Notes: generated by a model not told the origin, from the letters alone. 41,668 nucleotides of DNA from Candidatus Cloacimonadota bacterium (GCA_003564155.1 PWOA01000056.1:1-41668), one strand, 5' to 3'; counted from the stretch's first letter, positions 9,067 through 18,827 are shown. Numbers and translations are program-made.

Positions 9067-10206
9067 TTATAGATTATTGTTCATAACTTTATCAGGGAAA
9101 AGTTTATAGATACTTTCCTTATTAGGACTGCAAAGTCCACGTTCAGTAATTAATGCAGTAATTAATCTTGCGGGTGTAACATCAAATCCGGGATTAAAGC
9201 ATTTCGCATTTGGGGTGGTTATGAGCACTGAAGTTATCCTATTATCCAAAGATCCTTCCATAAACTTGACTTCATCATTACTTCTTGTTTCAATAGGAAT
9301 AGAACTAAGATAGGGGTCACTGTTCCAAGCAATTGTACCTGAAGGTAAAGCTATGTAAAAAGGGATATTGTTATCTTTAGCTGCAACGGCTTTTAAGTAG
9401 GTTCCGATTTTATTGGCGGTATCACCATTTAACATAGTTCTATCACTTCCCACTATAACCATATCAACCATGTTATTACTCATGAGATATCCACCTGTAT
9501 TATCGGTGATTAAAGTGTTGTTGATTCCATTCTCTGTTAGTTCCCAAACAGTAAGCCGGGCTCCTTGATTTCTCGGACGAGTTTCATCAACCCAGACATG
9601 AACTTTAATTCCTTGTTTATGAGCTAAGTATATGGGAGAAGTGGCAGTTCCAAAGTCAACACATGCTAACCAACCGGCATTACAATGAGTTAATATATTA
9701 ACCGGTTGTTGGTTTTTCCTCTTGCTTAGTTCTTTTATGATATCCAAGCCATGTAAGCCGATTTTTTTACTGATGTTTACCTCTTTCTCAATCATTTGAA
9801 GGATTGTGTTTAGAGCGATAGTCTTTTTCCCCGGAATAGAATCAGTGTTTTTAATTTGATCCAAGATTTCCTGTACATAGTTTTCAGTATTGACAGCAGT
9901 TGGACGGGCAGCGATGATTTCTTTAGCTTTTTTGTTGATATGCTCAACAGACAAGCAACATGCTTCCTCACAGGCCATAACTACGCCGAAGGCGGCAACA
10001 ATTCCAATTATTGGAGCTCCTCTAACTTGCATTTTAGAGATAGCTGCAATCACTTGGTCTGAACTCTCCAGAGTTATGAAGACAACTTTGAAGGGTAATA
10101 ACCTTTGATCGATAGTTTTAAGTGCAACTTTGCCCTTCTTGTGATTATCAATTCCATTATCCGATATTATTTCAACACTACGATGTTGTTTACCATTTAT
10201 CAACAT
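9067..10206 (-). CDS. mtnA: Methylthioribose-1-phosphate isomerase
   Basis: The product is 379 aa of the eIF2B/MtnA family and converts MTR-1-P to MTRu-1-P in methionine salvage. Family signatures are TIDQRLLPFK (about 31-40), RGAPIIG (62-68), the catalytic Cys in THCNAGWLA (about 175), DETRPRNQGARLT, and the catalytic Asp in VGSDR (about 255) followed by NGDTANKIGTY. I chose the ATG at 10206: its product starts MLINGK as MtnA proteins usually do, and AAGGAT lies about 9 nt upstream. A longer frame from a TTG at 10269 is less likely. It is the first gene of the run mtnA, aldolase, mtaD, EIIA-like, barrel. Confidence 0.92.
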   Translation of the reverse strand: MLINGKQHRSVEIISDNGIDNHKKGKVALKTIDQRLLPFKVVFITLESSDQVIAAISKMQVRGAPIIGIVAAFGVVMACEEACCLSVEHINKKAKEIIAARPTAVNTENYVQEILDQIKNTDSIPGKKTIALNTILQMIEKEVNISKKIGLHGLDIIKELSKRKNQQPVNILTHCNAGWLACVDFGTATSPIYLAHKQGIKVHVWVDETRPRNQGARLTVWELTENGINNTLITDNTGGYLMSNNMVDMVIVGSDRTMLNGDTANKIGTYLKAVAAKDNNIPFYIALPSGTIAWNSDPYLSSIPIETRSNDEVKFMEGSLDNRITSVLITTPNAKCFNPGFDVTPARLITALITERGLCSPNKESIYKLFPDKVMNNNL

Positions 10207-10324
10207 AAAAACATATCCTTCTGTATTTATTTTGTTTAATCCAATACAATTATCAACTCTGTAGGTCAATAAAAATATGTGGGGCTATTCTAATTTTTAA
10301 TTGCTTCCTTGTTTATCAAGATTA

Positions 10325-10402
10325 TGTTGCATATTGATCTCCACTTATTATTTTGTTGTTCAGTGATATTCAACTTACTGGTATGGGGGATAATATGCAA
10401 CA
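10325..10402. repeat. Short palindromic element with 11-bp inverted ends
   Basis: TGTTGCATATT (10325-10335) is matched exactly by AATATGCAACA (10392-10402). The inner part matches the repeat at 503-559. The ends suggest a miniature mobile element. It fills the divergent gap between mtnA and the C25 protease gene and could carry promoter signals. Confidence 0.6.
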
Positions 10403-10453
10403 CTCCTCTTTTAATCCATCACGCAATGTATCATGGGGATCTAAAAGAGGAGT
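10402..10453. promoter_or_regulatory. Inverted repeat upstream of the C25 protease
   Basis: ACTCCTCTTTTA (10402-10413) pairs exactly with TAAAAGAGGAGT (10442-10453) across a 28-nt loop. It directly abuts the palindromic element to the left. No T-run follows, so an operator or an mRNA leader structure is as likely as a terminator. Confidence 0.45.
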
Positions 10454-10483
10454 AACTTTATTTATATGGGGTAGTTATGTAAT

Positions 10484-10489
10484 TATAAT
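10484..10489 (+). promoter_or_regulatory. Possible -10 box for the C25 protease
   Basis: A perfect TATAAT lies 75 nt before the ATG, with a TG a few bases upstream. The -35 region at the usual distance (about 10461-10466) is poor. AT-rich DNA gives such matches by chance. Confidence 0.25.
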
Positions 10490-10563
10490 GATAGAGTGTG
10501 AGAGCAAAAAATATATTGACATGTTTAGGCAACCTACTAGCTTGCCAAGGATATGGAGGAGAA

Positions 10564-13500
10564 ATGAATAAAATTATTTCTTTACTGATAATTGTGATGA
10601 GCATAATGATTTTGCATGCCGAAGTTGAAACAATCGTTATGTCCTCAGATATAGATTTTGAGACTAATGTCTTACATAGTAATAGTGAAAGTATTTTATT
10701 GGAGATTAAAGTTGGAGATTTTCAAAGAGAATCGGTCCAAATAGATAACAATGAGTATTTTAAGCTGCGATTAGACGGAGAGCCTGCTTTAAGGGATGAA
10801 GGCAACCCTGAACTGCCATTTGTTAATAGGAATATTATTATAGATGGTCGCGCCAGAAATGAGGTTGTATTTTTGAGAGGTGATTACAAGGATTTTGATA
10901 TGCATGTTATACCTTCCAAGGGCATGCTTTATAAATATCAGGATCCTTCAACGATACCATATACTTTTAGTGATGTGTATCAGATGAATGATTTTTATCC
11001 CCAAAAGCTTGTTGATTTATCCGATCCTTTTATTATGAGAGACTATAGAGGCCAAACAGTTAGTTTTTTCCCTTTCCAATATAATCCCACAGAAGGGGTA
11101 TTAAGGGTTTACACAAGAATGGTTGTCGAAGTAAAAAGAATCGGAGAATGTGATATCAATGTGCTTGAGAGTGCACGAAAATTACAATCCCGGGAATTCA
11201 CACCGATATATAAAAACCTATTTATTAACTATCAAGAGACGAGATATCCCCAATTAGCTGAGACAGGTAAGATGATTATAATCAGTCGTGATTCATATGT
11301 ACAAGCAATGCTCCCTTTTGTTAACTGGAAAAATCAAAAAGGTGTTACAACCGAGATATATCCTGTCAGTTTGGTGGGTGATACACCAACGAAGATTCAG
11401 AAATTCATTGCTGAAGAGTATGAAAGCGATGAAGGCTTGACTTTTGTATTGTTTGTCGGAAATGGATCTGATGTACCGACTTTCAGAGTCAGGTTTGGAG
11501 CAGCAGATCCGGTATATTCTTTATTAGCCGGTGATGATAATTATCCTGATATATTTGTCGGAAGATTTTCAGCACAATCCAAAGATGATGTGACAACCCA
11601 AGTCGAACGAGCAATTTATTATGAGAGAGATATCGGGATTGAAAATAACTGGCTGATAAAAGGAATGGGAATAGCTTCCGACGAAGGATCTAATCCTTCG
11701 GACAGAGAACATATGAATGCAATAAGATCGGAGTTATTAGATTACAACTATATCTCGGTGGATCAAATATATGATCCCGGAGTTTCATCTATTCAGGTAA
11801 CGGATTCTTTGCACATAGGCAGGGCCTTAATTAATTACGCTGGACATGGTTCAGCACATTCTTGGCAAACTACATCCTTTAATACGATGGCTGTTAATCG
11901 TTTACGGAACGATTTTAAGCTTCCATTAGTTTTTTCCGTTGCTTGTCAGAATGGTAATTTCACTTCACACTCAACTTCTTTTGCCGAAGCTTGGGTTCGT
12001 GCAACTAATGATACTACCGGAGTTCCTACAGGTGCTATAGCTTTTTATGGTTCTTCCGTAAATCAGTTATGGGAACCACCTATGGTAGCACAAAATGAAA
12101 TTACCGAATTGTTAGTTAATGAAACAATGACAACAGTGGGAGGATTATGTTATAATGCATCGGCAAAGATGATCAGAGACACTTATAATTCGGGAGCAAA
12201 TGAGTTCAAAAACTGGCATATCTTTGGTGATCCTTCTCTACAGTTTAGATCGGCAATCCCCGAATCTATCCTCGTTTTACATAAAGGAGAAGTTTTTTTA
12301 GGGCAAAACTATTATCAAGTTCAAACCGATATTGAGAATGCTCTGGTCGCAATCAGTTACGAAAATCAATTGATCGCAGCAGACTATACCGACAACTATG
12401 GTAATGTACTTCTAAGAGATGTTGATTTCCCAATAAGACCTTCAACGGTAACAATAACAATCACGGCACACAATCGTATTACTTATATAGGTGATGTTGA
12501 TGTAGTTCCCGACGAATTACCGTTTGTAATTATTGATGAATATGAAGTATTAGGTGAGGAAGAATTTTCTCAAGTTAAATACGGTGATTTAGCAAATATC
12601 AACATTTCGTTATTAAATGTCGGCAAGAAAGAGTCGATGGGTATTTTAAGTAAACTCTCGACTAATGATCCATATATAACCATTGTGGATAGCACAAGAT
12701 CCTTCAATGACTTACAACCTGAAGAGTCCGTCTTCATTACAAATGCATTCACAATCGAAATAGCAGATAATGTGCCCAATGATCATTTGGGAATAATGTC
12801 ATTATTAATTAAGGATGAAGCGGGGAATAGCTGGGATTGGGAGTTTAGCTTTCGCATTGCCGCTCCGGATATTGAGACCGGAGTTGTAATTATTGATGAT
12901 TCGGAGTATGGAGACAATAATGGTTTATTAGACCCCGGGGAAACAGTTAGATTAATCGTACCGATTCTTAATGAGGGTTATGCCACTTCCTTACCTGCAG
13001 ACGTATCATTATTAAGTGCTAATCCTTTGCTGGTAATCGAAGATCAATTTGATATCCTCGATCCGATCCTACCCGGTGAAACTGTTTATGCCTCTTTTAT
13101 GGTTACTGCTGATGAAGATATCCCTGACGGCAGTGTTCTACCGGTTGGTTTTGTTGTTACAACAGGTATGTATTCAGCTCAAAACACTTATAGAATAACC
13201 ATCGGACCAATTATTGAAGACTTTGAAAGTGGTGATTTTTCTTCGTTTGGTTGGCAGTTTTCTGGTGATGAACCTTGGGAAATCGATAGAATTCATGTAT
13301 TCCAAGGAAATTATTCAGCCGGCTCAGGCGATATTGAAGATAGTGAGACTTCAGAAATATCAATCACTTTAAATGTAAGTGAGAATTCCGATATAAAATT
13401 CTATCGGCGAGTATCAACAGAAATGAATCGTGATTTTTTAAAATTTTATATCGATGGCAGATTAGCCGGGCAATGGTCTGGTGAAGTTCCATGGGGAGAA

Positions 13501-14292
13501 GTGTCTTTTCCGGTAACTCCCGGACAGAAAACTTTTACTTGGAAATATGAAAAAGATCCGGCAGAATATTCAGGTTATGACAAGGTTTGGATAGACAATA
13601 TAATTTTTCCTACATTTGGTATTACTCATAAAGGTCCAATTATTTCCGCTTATCCTTCAGAATTGAATTTTGGACAAGTACTCATTGACAAAACTGAACA
13701 CGAGTACTTTTATTTAAGAAATTTCGGTTCACAAAACATGTGGGGGACTATAAAGTTTGACCAAAGTTATGTGATAGACGATAATTTGGATATAATAATT
13801 AGTGATAAGAGATTAGATGATGGAATGGTTGTTTATGATTATATGTTGCCTTTTGAAAGCTATGCTCATATAAAACTGTCATTAACTCCACAAGAAGAGA
13901 GGGATTATAGTGGACGGATAATAATAACCAGTAACGACGAAGATAATCCGAAGACCGTTATCCCTATATTGGCTGAAGGAGTATTCGTTTCTACTGAAGA
14001 ACCTTCAATTCCTTTGGCAACTCAATTAAAAGCGAATTATCCTAACCCCTTTAATCCTACTACTACAATATCTTACAGCCTTGCTGATAAAGAGCACGTC
14101 ACTATAGATGTCTATAACATAAAAGGACAGAGAATAACAACTCTCGTCAATGAAGTTCAAGAAATGGGTCTTTATACTGTTATATGGGATGGAGCTAACT
14201 TAAGAGGCAATATCGCTGCAAGTGGGATATATTTTTACAGGATGAAAACGGATAGTTACCATAAAATGAAAAAGATGCTGTTTTTGAAGTAA
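10564..14292 (+). CDS. Secreted gingipain-like C25 cysteine peptidase with sorting tail
   Basis: The product is about 1,242 aa. It starts with a signal peptide (MNKIISLLIIVMSIMILHA). A C25 propeptide-like region is followed by the peptidase domain, with the catalytic His in NYAGHGSAHSW (about 428) and Cys in VACQNGNF (about 461). HIFGDPSL closes the domain near residue 560. Beyond it are Ig-like and carbohydrate-binding-like beta domains. The C terminus carries NYPNPFNPTTTISYSL, VYNIKGQ and GIYFYRMK, the FlgD-Ig/type IX-like sorting module. It is probably exported and surface-attached or released. GGAGGAG sits just before the ATG at 10564; longer frames start upstream without this signal. Confidence 0.93.
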   Translation: MNKIISLLIIVMSIMILHAEVETIVMSSDIDFETNVLHSNSESILLEIKVGDFQRESVQIDNNEYFKLRLDGEPALRDEGNPELPFVNRNIIIDGRARNEVVFLRGDYKDFDMHVIPSKGMLYKYQDPSTIPYTFSDVYQMNDFYPQKLVDLSDPFIMRDYRGQTVSFFPFQYNPTEGVLRVYTRMVVEVKRIGECDINVLESARKLQSREFTPIYKNLFINYQETRYPQLAETGKMIIISRDSYVQAMLPFVNWKNQKGVTTEIYPVSLVGDTPTKIQKFIAEEYESDEGLTFVLFVGNGSDVPTFRVRFGAADPVYSLLAGDDNYPDIFVGRFSAQSKDDVTTQVERAIYYERDIGIENNWLIKGMGIASDEGSNPSDREHMNAIRSELLDYNYISVDQIYDPGVSSIQVTDSLHIGRALINYAGHGSAHSWQTTSFNTMAVNRLRNDFKLPLVFSVACQNGNFTSHSTSFAEAWVRATNDTTGVPTGAIAFYGSSVNQLWEPPMVAQNEITELLVNETMTTVGGLCYNASAKMIRDTYNSGANEFKNWHIFGDPSLQFRSAIPESILVLHKGEVFLGQNYYQVQTDIENALVAISYENQLIAADYTDNYGNVLLRDVDFPIRPSTVTITITAHNRITYIGDVDVVPDELPFVIIDEYEVLGEEEFSQVKYGDLANINISLLNVGKKESMGILSKLSTNDPYITIVDSTRSFNDLQPEESVFITNAFTIEIADNVPNDHLGIMSLLIKDEAGNSWDWEFSFRIAAPDIETGVVIIDDSEYGDNNGLLDPGETVRLIVPILNEGYATSLPADVSLLSANPLLVIEDQFDILDPILPGETVYASFMVTADEDIPDGSVLPVGFVVTTGMYSAQNTYRITIGPIIEDFESGDFSSFGWQFSGDEPWEIDRIHVFQGNYSAGSGDIEDSETSEISITLNVSENSDIKFYRRVSTEMNRDFLKFYIDGRLAGQWSGEVPWGEVSFPVTPGQKTFTWKYEKDPAEYSGYDKVWIDNIIFPTFGITHKGPIISAYPSELNFGQVLIDKTEHEYFYLRNFGSQNMWGTIKFDQSYVIDDNLDIIISDKRLDDGMVVYDYMLPFESYAHIKLSLTPQEERDYSGRIIITSNDEDNPKTVIPILAEGVFVSTEEPSIPLATQLKANYPNPFNPTTTISYSLADKEHVTIDVYNIKGQRITTLVNEVQEMGLYTVIWDGANLRGNIAASGIYFYRMKTDSYHKMKKMLFLK

Positions 14293-14350
14293 CAGTATAA
14301 ATGATAATAGATTTTAACGATAAAAATATATAATGACTTAGGAGGTCAAA

Positions 14351-14875
14351 ATGATCAAAGGTGATTTTACCTTTAACATTATAATAACTATAGCGATCAC
14401 TTTTTTACTCGGTGGTTTAATACTCGGCAATTTATTTTCAGCCGAAATTAGTTTAGCATTAAAAGATTTACAAATGGATACCTCATCCTCTGATAATGAA
14501 GAAGCAGTTGATGATAAAGACAGTGAAGGGATTAGGATAGCTTTTACAAGTCATGGCCCAGGTTTTGATGCAAGTCTTGATCCCAAATACGGAAGAGCAG
14601 ATTATTTAGTGATTCTAAATCCGGATAATATGGAAGTAAAGAGCTACGATAATAGTGATATCAAAAATATGGAAGGATGTGTTGGTGCGGAGTATACAAC
14701 AGAAAGACTGGAAGAGTTGGGTTTTGATATACTTATCACAGGAGCCCCTCCCGGGGGATCGGCAATGCGATTTCTTAGACCACTTGATGTGAAAATTGTT
14801 ATCGGTCCGGCGGGTGTTCCTTTAGAAGAAATTTATCGCATGTACTTAAATGATGAATTACAGATTCTTAATTAA
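14351..14875 (+). CDS. Membrane-anchored NifX/FeMo-cofactor-type domain protein
   Basis: The product is 174 aa. An N-terminal membrane segment (about 8-30, IIITIAITFLLGGLILG) is followed by an acidic linker (about 42-57) and a C-terminal domain of the dinitrogenase iron-molybdenum cofactor family (NifX/NifB C-terminal/MTH1175 type). The domain shows IAFTSHGPGFDASLDPKYGRA, then CVGAEYTTERLEELGFDILITG and GPAGVPLEEIYRMY. Most members are soluble, so the anchor is unusual. There is no nif gene in the window; a redox or Fe-S-related role is possible but unproven. AGGAGG sits just before the ATG, and the gene follows the protease by 58 nt. Confidence 0.85.
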   Translation: MIKGDFTFNIIITIAITFLLGGLILGNLFSAEISLALKDLQMDTSSSDNEEAVDDKDSEGIRIAFTSHGPGFDASLDPKYGRADYLVILNPDNMEVKSYDNSDIKNMEGCVGAEYTTERLEELGFDILITGAPPGGSAMRFLRPLDVKIVIGPAGVPLEEIYRMYLNDELQILN

Positions 14876-14953
14876 AGGTTTTTAATATAAGAAAAGATAA
14901 AACGAATATAATTTCGCTCAAGGGTAAATAATAAAGACTTAATATTCACTTTT

Positions 14954-17473
14954 TTAAAAGTTGATGGACCTAACTTTATTGTCTAAGAAGGTTTTTATTG
15001 TAGCTGTAAAGCCATCTGTTCTTATTTGTAATGATCCATGTTTTCCTGTAATGTATATGTTTTCTGACGGGAGATAGGATAATCTTTTCAAGACATTCTT
15101 GTGAGGTAAATGTTCTCTAAATCCATAAGGCGCTGGTATAATGGCATAATCAGCAGCGGTTTTATTCAAGAACATAGCCGTAGAAGATGTGTTACTGCCA
15201 TGATGAGCAACTTTTAGGATCAAACTATTCAAGTATGAAGGGTATTTATTAACTAAATAGACTTCCGCATCATATTCTATGTCGCCGGTGAAAAGCATTG
15301 AGAAATTATGATGTTGCAACCTTAGAACAAGCGACATATCGTTATAATTAGTTGATGAAAAATCTTTATCGGGATGAATAATTTTGTTTGTAACCGTGGA
15401 TTTCAGAGAGATATGTGTGGTATCTTGAACAATGTATATAGCTGTATTACTGAAATCAATATTTTGTCTAAATTCCTGCCAAACATGTGATTGCTCAAAG
15501 TGATCGGTAACTGCCACATTCTTTACCTCAATATTATTCATGATCCATTGGAATCCGCCATAATGATCGTTATGAGGGTGGGTTAGAATAATCCAATCAA
15601 CCTCTTTAATACCGTGTTGCATAAAATAGGGGAGAGCTGATCTGCGAAAATGACTTTCGCCAGGACCGGTATCTATAAGAATTCTTTCTTGAAATGGTGT
15701 TTCTATGAGGAACATATCGCCATGTGTGACATCAAAAACCGTAATTCTAAGAATGTGTGCGGATGTAAAGAATGCCGGATAAAAAGTTATAAGTAATAAA
15801 AGACAAATGGCAAAATAATAACCTATAGTAGAAGCGGTATTTTTGGAAAGCCGTTTTTTGCTGTTAGAAGAAGTTGACTTAGTTTTATTCTTTGATTGAT
15901 CAGTAGATTTATTTATTAAGTAAACCATAAGGATCATTGCTGTATATAGTGTAATAACTTGGAGATACGAAAATGGTATAAAGTTGAAGAATAGAGGCAT
16001 TGATGCGGCAATACTTGTCCAGTTATTAAGAGTTTCCATCAAGAATACCAGCGCATTTTGGTATGCATTAATAATAACTTCAGTGCCCGGTAAAAGGATT
16101 ACTAATAAGGAAACAGGAATAATCAATGTCATAAGTGAAATTCCCAATATATTGGAAAATATTCCATTTAAAGAAAACTGGTTAAAATAGTAAAGTGTCA
16201 AAGGAGCAAGGAATATGCTGATTAGAGCTGATAAGAGCATTATATCAATTATTTTAGCAGTTGTCCATTTTAAATAAGGTTTTCTGAAAGTCGGATTATC
16301 TAGTTTTGATATTTTGTTTTTAAATATTGGGAAGAGATTGATAATTACTAACACCGAAATAAAGGAAAATTGTAATCCGATCGAGAAAACTTGAGCAGGG
16401 TTTACTGCGGTAATAATAATCAGGCTTGCTAATAAAATGTTATTTAATGAAGGTATTCTTTGTAATATTTTTGTTATTAGAATTAATGATATCATTAAAG
16501 TTGCTCTAGTTACTGAAGGTGGCCATCCACATAATTCAGCATAAAAAAGAATAAATATGAGAGTGATTATATGAGCTAAAGTACGGCGAATATATAGAAT
16601 GTTGAGAAGAGTAATAATCGCGAATGTAATAATAGATAGGTGTAAGCCGCTAATAGCCAATAGATGTGCCATCCCGGCTTGTGCAAGGAGGTCTCTTTCT
16701 TGTTGCATATCTGCTCTTTGCCCTAGAAGTATAGCCTTTATAAATCCTTGATGTTGTTGAGGAATTCTGGTGTCTATTTGTTTTATAATAAATAATCGAC
16801 TTTCATTAACAAGTCTATGCCGATAAATGTTCAGACGTTCAATATAGCTTAATTCATTTATAGGCAGTTCAACAATATGAACTAATGACAAAGCTCTACC
16901 TAGTACATCAGGTGTGTTATTACTATTGAAATAAGGTTGGGGGATTCTGCTAAATCCTGATGTCTGTCTGTATGGAGTCAAACTAACATTAGCTCGGATG
17001 TGTGTACCCGGAATTAATTTTTCATGGTTGTCTTGTAAAAAATGTTTAGGAAAAGTTAATATAATCTTTCCGGTGATATCGATATTAGCCAGTTCTACTA
17101 TATCTCCCTTTATCTGAAAACGTGTACCGTATTGGTTAGTTCGTAATTGAGGAGGAGATGTAATTTTTATTTGTATTGGTTGGATAATTTGTTCATTATC
17201 ATTAGATATGTGTGAGATGTGATTAGCCGGTTTATACTGGACTAAAGCTGTTCTCATAAAAGCTGTTAAGCTGATTAATAATAATAAAAATATTAGTTTA
17301 TACCGAGAAGGTCTGACAAGGAGAAATGCGAGAGAGGATAGGGAAAATAGAGTTATTAAATATTTTAATACGGTGGCAGAAGAGGGATCTTGATATAGCC
17401 AGAATCCGGCTAAAATGCCAATGATCCAAAATATAGCAGGAAACAGAAGCGGTATTTGTCGAATCTGTTTCAT
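14954..17473 (-). CDS. comEC: ComEC/Rec2 DNA uptake channel
   Basis: The product is an 839-aa multi-spanning inner-membrane protein that carries single-stranded DNA into the cytoplasm during natural transformation. Four hydrophobic segments open the protein. An OB-like region lies at about 90-200. The competence domain follows, with AISGLHLSIITFAI at about 275 and many membrane helices. A metallo-beta-lactamase-type domain closes the protein, with THPHNDH at about 631-637 and AHHGSNTSS near 740. All three domains are present, so the protein looks full length. No other competence gene lies nearby. The gene is convergent with the NifX-like gene and 78 nt from it. Confidence 0.92.
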   Translation of the reverse strand: MKQIRQIPLLFPAIFWIIGILAGFWLYQDPSSATVLKYLITLFSLSSLAFLLVRPSRYKLIFLLLLISLTAFMRTALVQYKPANHISHISNDNEQIIQPIQIKITSPPQLRTNQYGTRFQIKGDIVELANIDITGKIILTFPKHFLQDNHEKLIPGTHIRANVSLTPYRQTSGFSRIPQPYFNSNNTPDVLGRALSLVHIVELPINELSYIERLNIYRHRLVNESRLFIIKQIDTRIPQQHQGFIKAILLGQRADMQQERDLLAQAGMAHLLAISGLHLSIITFAIITLLNILYIRRTLAHIITLIFILFYAELCGWPPSVTRATLMISLILITKILQRIPSLNNILLASLIIITAVNPAQVFSIGLQFSFISVLVIINLFPIFKNKISKLDNPTFRKPYLKWTTAKIIDIMLLSALISIFLAPLTLYYFNQFSLNGIFSNILGISLMTLIIPVSLLVILLPGTEVIINAYQNALVFLMETLNNWTSIAASMPLFFNFIPFSYLQVITLYTAMILMVYLINKSTDQSKNKTKSTSSNSKKRLSKNTASTIGYYFAICLLLLITFYPAFFTSAHILRITVFDVTHGDMFLIETPFQERILIDTGPGESHFRRSALPYFMQHGIKEVDWIILTHPHNDHYGGFQWIMNNIEVKNVAVTDHFEQSHVWQEFRQNIDFSNTAIYIVQDTTHISLKSTVTNKIIHPDKDFSSTNYNDMSLVLRLQHHNFSMLFTGDIEYDAEVYLVNKYPSYLNSLILKVAHHGSNTSSTAMFLNKTAADYAIIPAPYGFREHLPHKNVLKRLSYLPSENIYITGKHGSLQIRTDGFTATIKTFLDNKVRSINF

Positions 17474-17603
17474 GTTTGAGGGGATTAGATATTGTTTATT
17501 CTGCTAATCAAAAGTTATGAAGATAGAACCAATACAGGGTTTGTTGAGAATTTTGTAAGGCAGAAGAACAAACATATTAATATTGATGTATTGAAGATCT
17601 ACG

Positions 17604-18713
17604 TCATAGAGATTGATAAACTTCATTAAATACATATTTATTGGCATCGAGAATTGTGTCAATATCCGGATCAGTAATGTTATTGAAATCGTTTAAGTAG
17701 TTATCGATTATCTCGTAAATTTGAGGAAAGTTGATTTTCCCTTCGAAAAAAAGTTTAATTGCTGCTTCATTAGCGGCATTTAATGCTGTGGGGATTAAAC
17801 CGCCACTAATACCTGCTTCAATGGTTAAATAATAAAGCGGGAATCGTGTCTTTTCTATGGGTAAAAATATGAGAGGAGGAAGATCACAAATATTAGTTTT
17901 TGTTAGATCTGATTTTATATGATGGGGGTATGTAAGTGCATATAATATGGGAAGTTGCATTGAAGGGATACTCATTTGTGTTAATATTGATCCATCTTGG
18001 CATTCTATCATTGAGTGTACAATAGATTGTGGATGGATGACAGCTTGAATTTGAGAATAATCAAAGCCGAATAACCAGTGTGCTTCAATTGCTTCCAAAC
18101 CTTTGTTAAACATTGTAGCTGAGTCAATAGTTATTTTATTCCCCATTGACCAAGTTGGATGTTGTAATGCTTGCTCCGGAGTGATATGATCAAATTGATT
18201 TAGTGGTGTGTCAAGGAAAGGGCCACCTGAAGCAGTTAAAATTGCTTTTTTAACATCATTGGGTTTGAGTCCGTTCATTATTTGAAAAAGTGCACTATGT
18301 TCGCTGTCAATGGGTATGATATTAGAGCTCATTCCGGTTAAAATATGACCGGCCATAACGAGCGACTCTTTATTAGCTAAAGCTAATTTGTGGTTGTTTT
18401 TTAAAATATGATAGGAATAAATTAGCCCTGCTGAACCTGATACAGCATTAATGACGACGTCGAATTTTTCATCCTCTAATATTTGAAGAAGGCTTTCCTG
18501 CCCATACATTATGCCTTTATTCTTATTATTAAACTTGCAATTTGTTATAACAGCTTGGGGGATATTAAATTCTTTAATAAGAGATTTTAATTGATCAACT
18601 TTATTGTGTGAAGTTGCTAAAGTTATTTTAAATTTATCGGGATGTTTTCTTACAACATCAATTGTTGATAGCCCTATTGATCCGGTAATCCCAATTATAG
18701 CAATACTTTTCAT
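17604..18713 (-). CDS. dxr: 1-deoxy-D-xylulose 5-phosphate reductoisomerase
   Basis: The product is 369 aa and catalyses the first committed step of the MEP isoprenoid pathway, DXP to MEP with NADPH. The NADPH site is GITGSIGLST (about 8-17). ANKESLVMAG (113-122), DSEHSA (136-141, metal-binding Asp136 and Glu138), ASGGPF (161-166) and HPTWSMGNKITIDSATMFNKGLE (from 185, with the third metal ligand Glu208) follow. The C-terminal domain has ANEAAIKLFFEGKINF. AAGGAT precedes the ATG. The length is slightly shorter than E. coli Dxr. Dxr is often followed by rseP, but here ComEC comes next. Confidence 0.95.
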   Translation of the reverse strand: MKSIAIIGITGSIGLSTIDVVRKHPDKFKITLATSHNKVDQLKSLIKEFNIPQAVITNCKFNNKNKGIMYGQESLLQILEDEKFDVVINAVSGSAGLIYSYHILKNNHKLALANKESLVMAGHILTGMSSNIIPIDSEHSALFQIMNGLKPNDVKKAILTASGGPFLDTPLNQFDHITPEQALQHPTWSMGNKITIDSATMFNKGLEAIEAHWLFGFDYSQIQAVIHPQSIVHSMIECQDGSILTQMSIPSMQLPILYALTYPHHIKSDLTKTNICDLPPLIFLPIEKTRFPLYYLTIEAGISGGLIPTALNAANEAAIKLFFEGKINFPQIYEIIDNYLNDFNNITDPDIDTILDANKYVFNEVYQSL

Positions 18714-18793
18714 ATACGATAATCCTTCTATGATATGTTTTAAGTCGTCTTTATCTCATCCGGATAAGTGTAGATAAAAAATTACCGGATTTG

Positions 18794-18819
18794 TTATCTC
18801 ATAATGGCAGATGAGATAA
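18794..18819. terminator. Hairpin between the second barrel gene and dxr
   Basis: TTATCTCAT (18794-18802) and ATGAGATAA (18811-18819) are exact 9-bp arms around an 8-nt loop, placed 9 nt past the barrel stop. No T-run follows on the minus strand, so this may be an mRNA 3-prime stabiliser rather than a classical terminator. Confidence 0.4.
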
Positions 18820-18827
18820 TATTATAT

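Noticed and set aside
10353-10571. 72-aa ORF upstream of the C25 protease
   Set aside because: It runs over two palindromic repeats and lacks homology-like sequence. The protease start at 10564 explains the region better.
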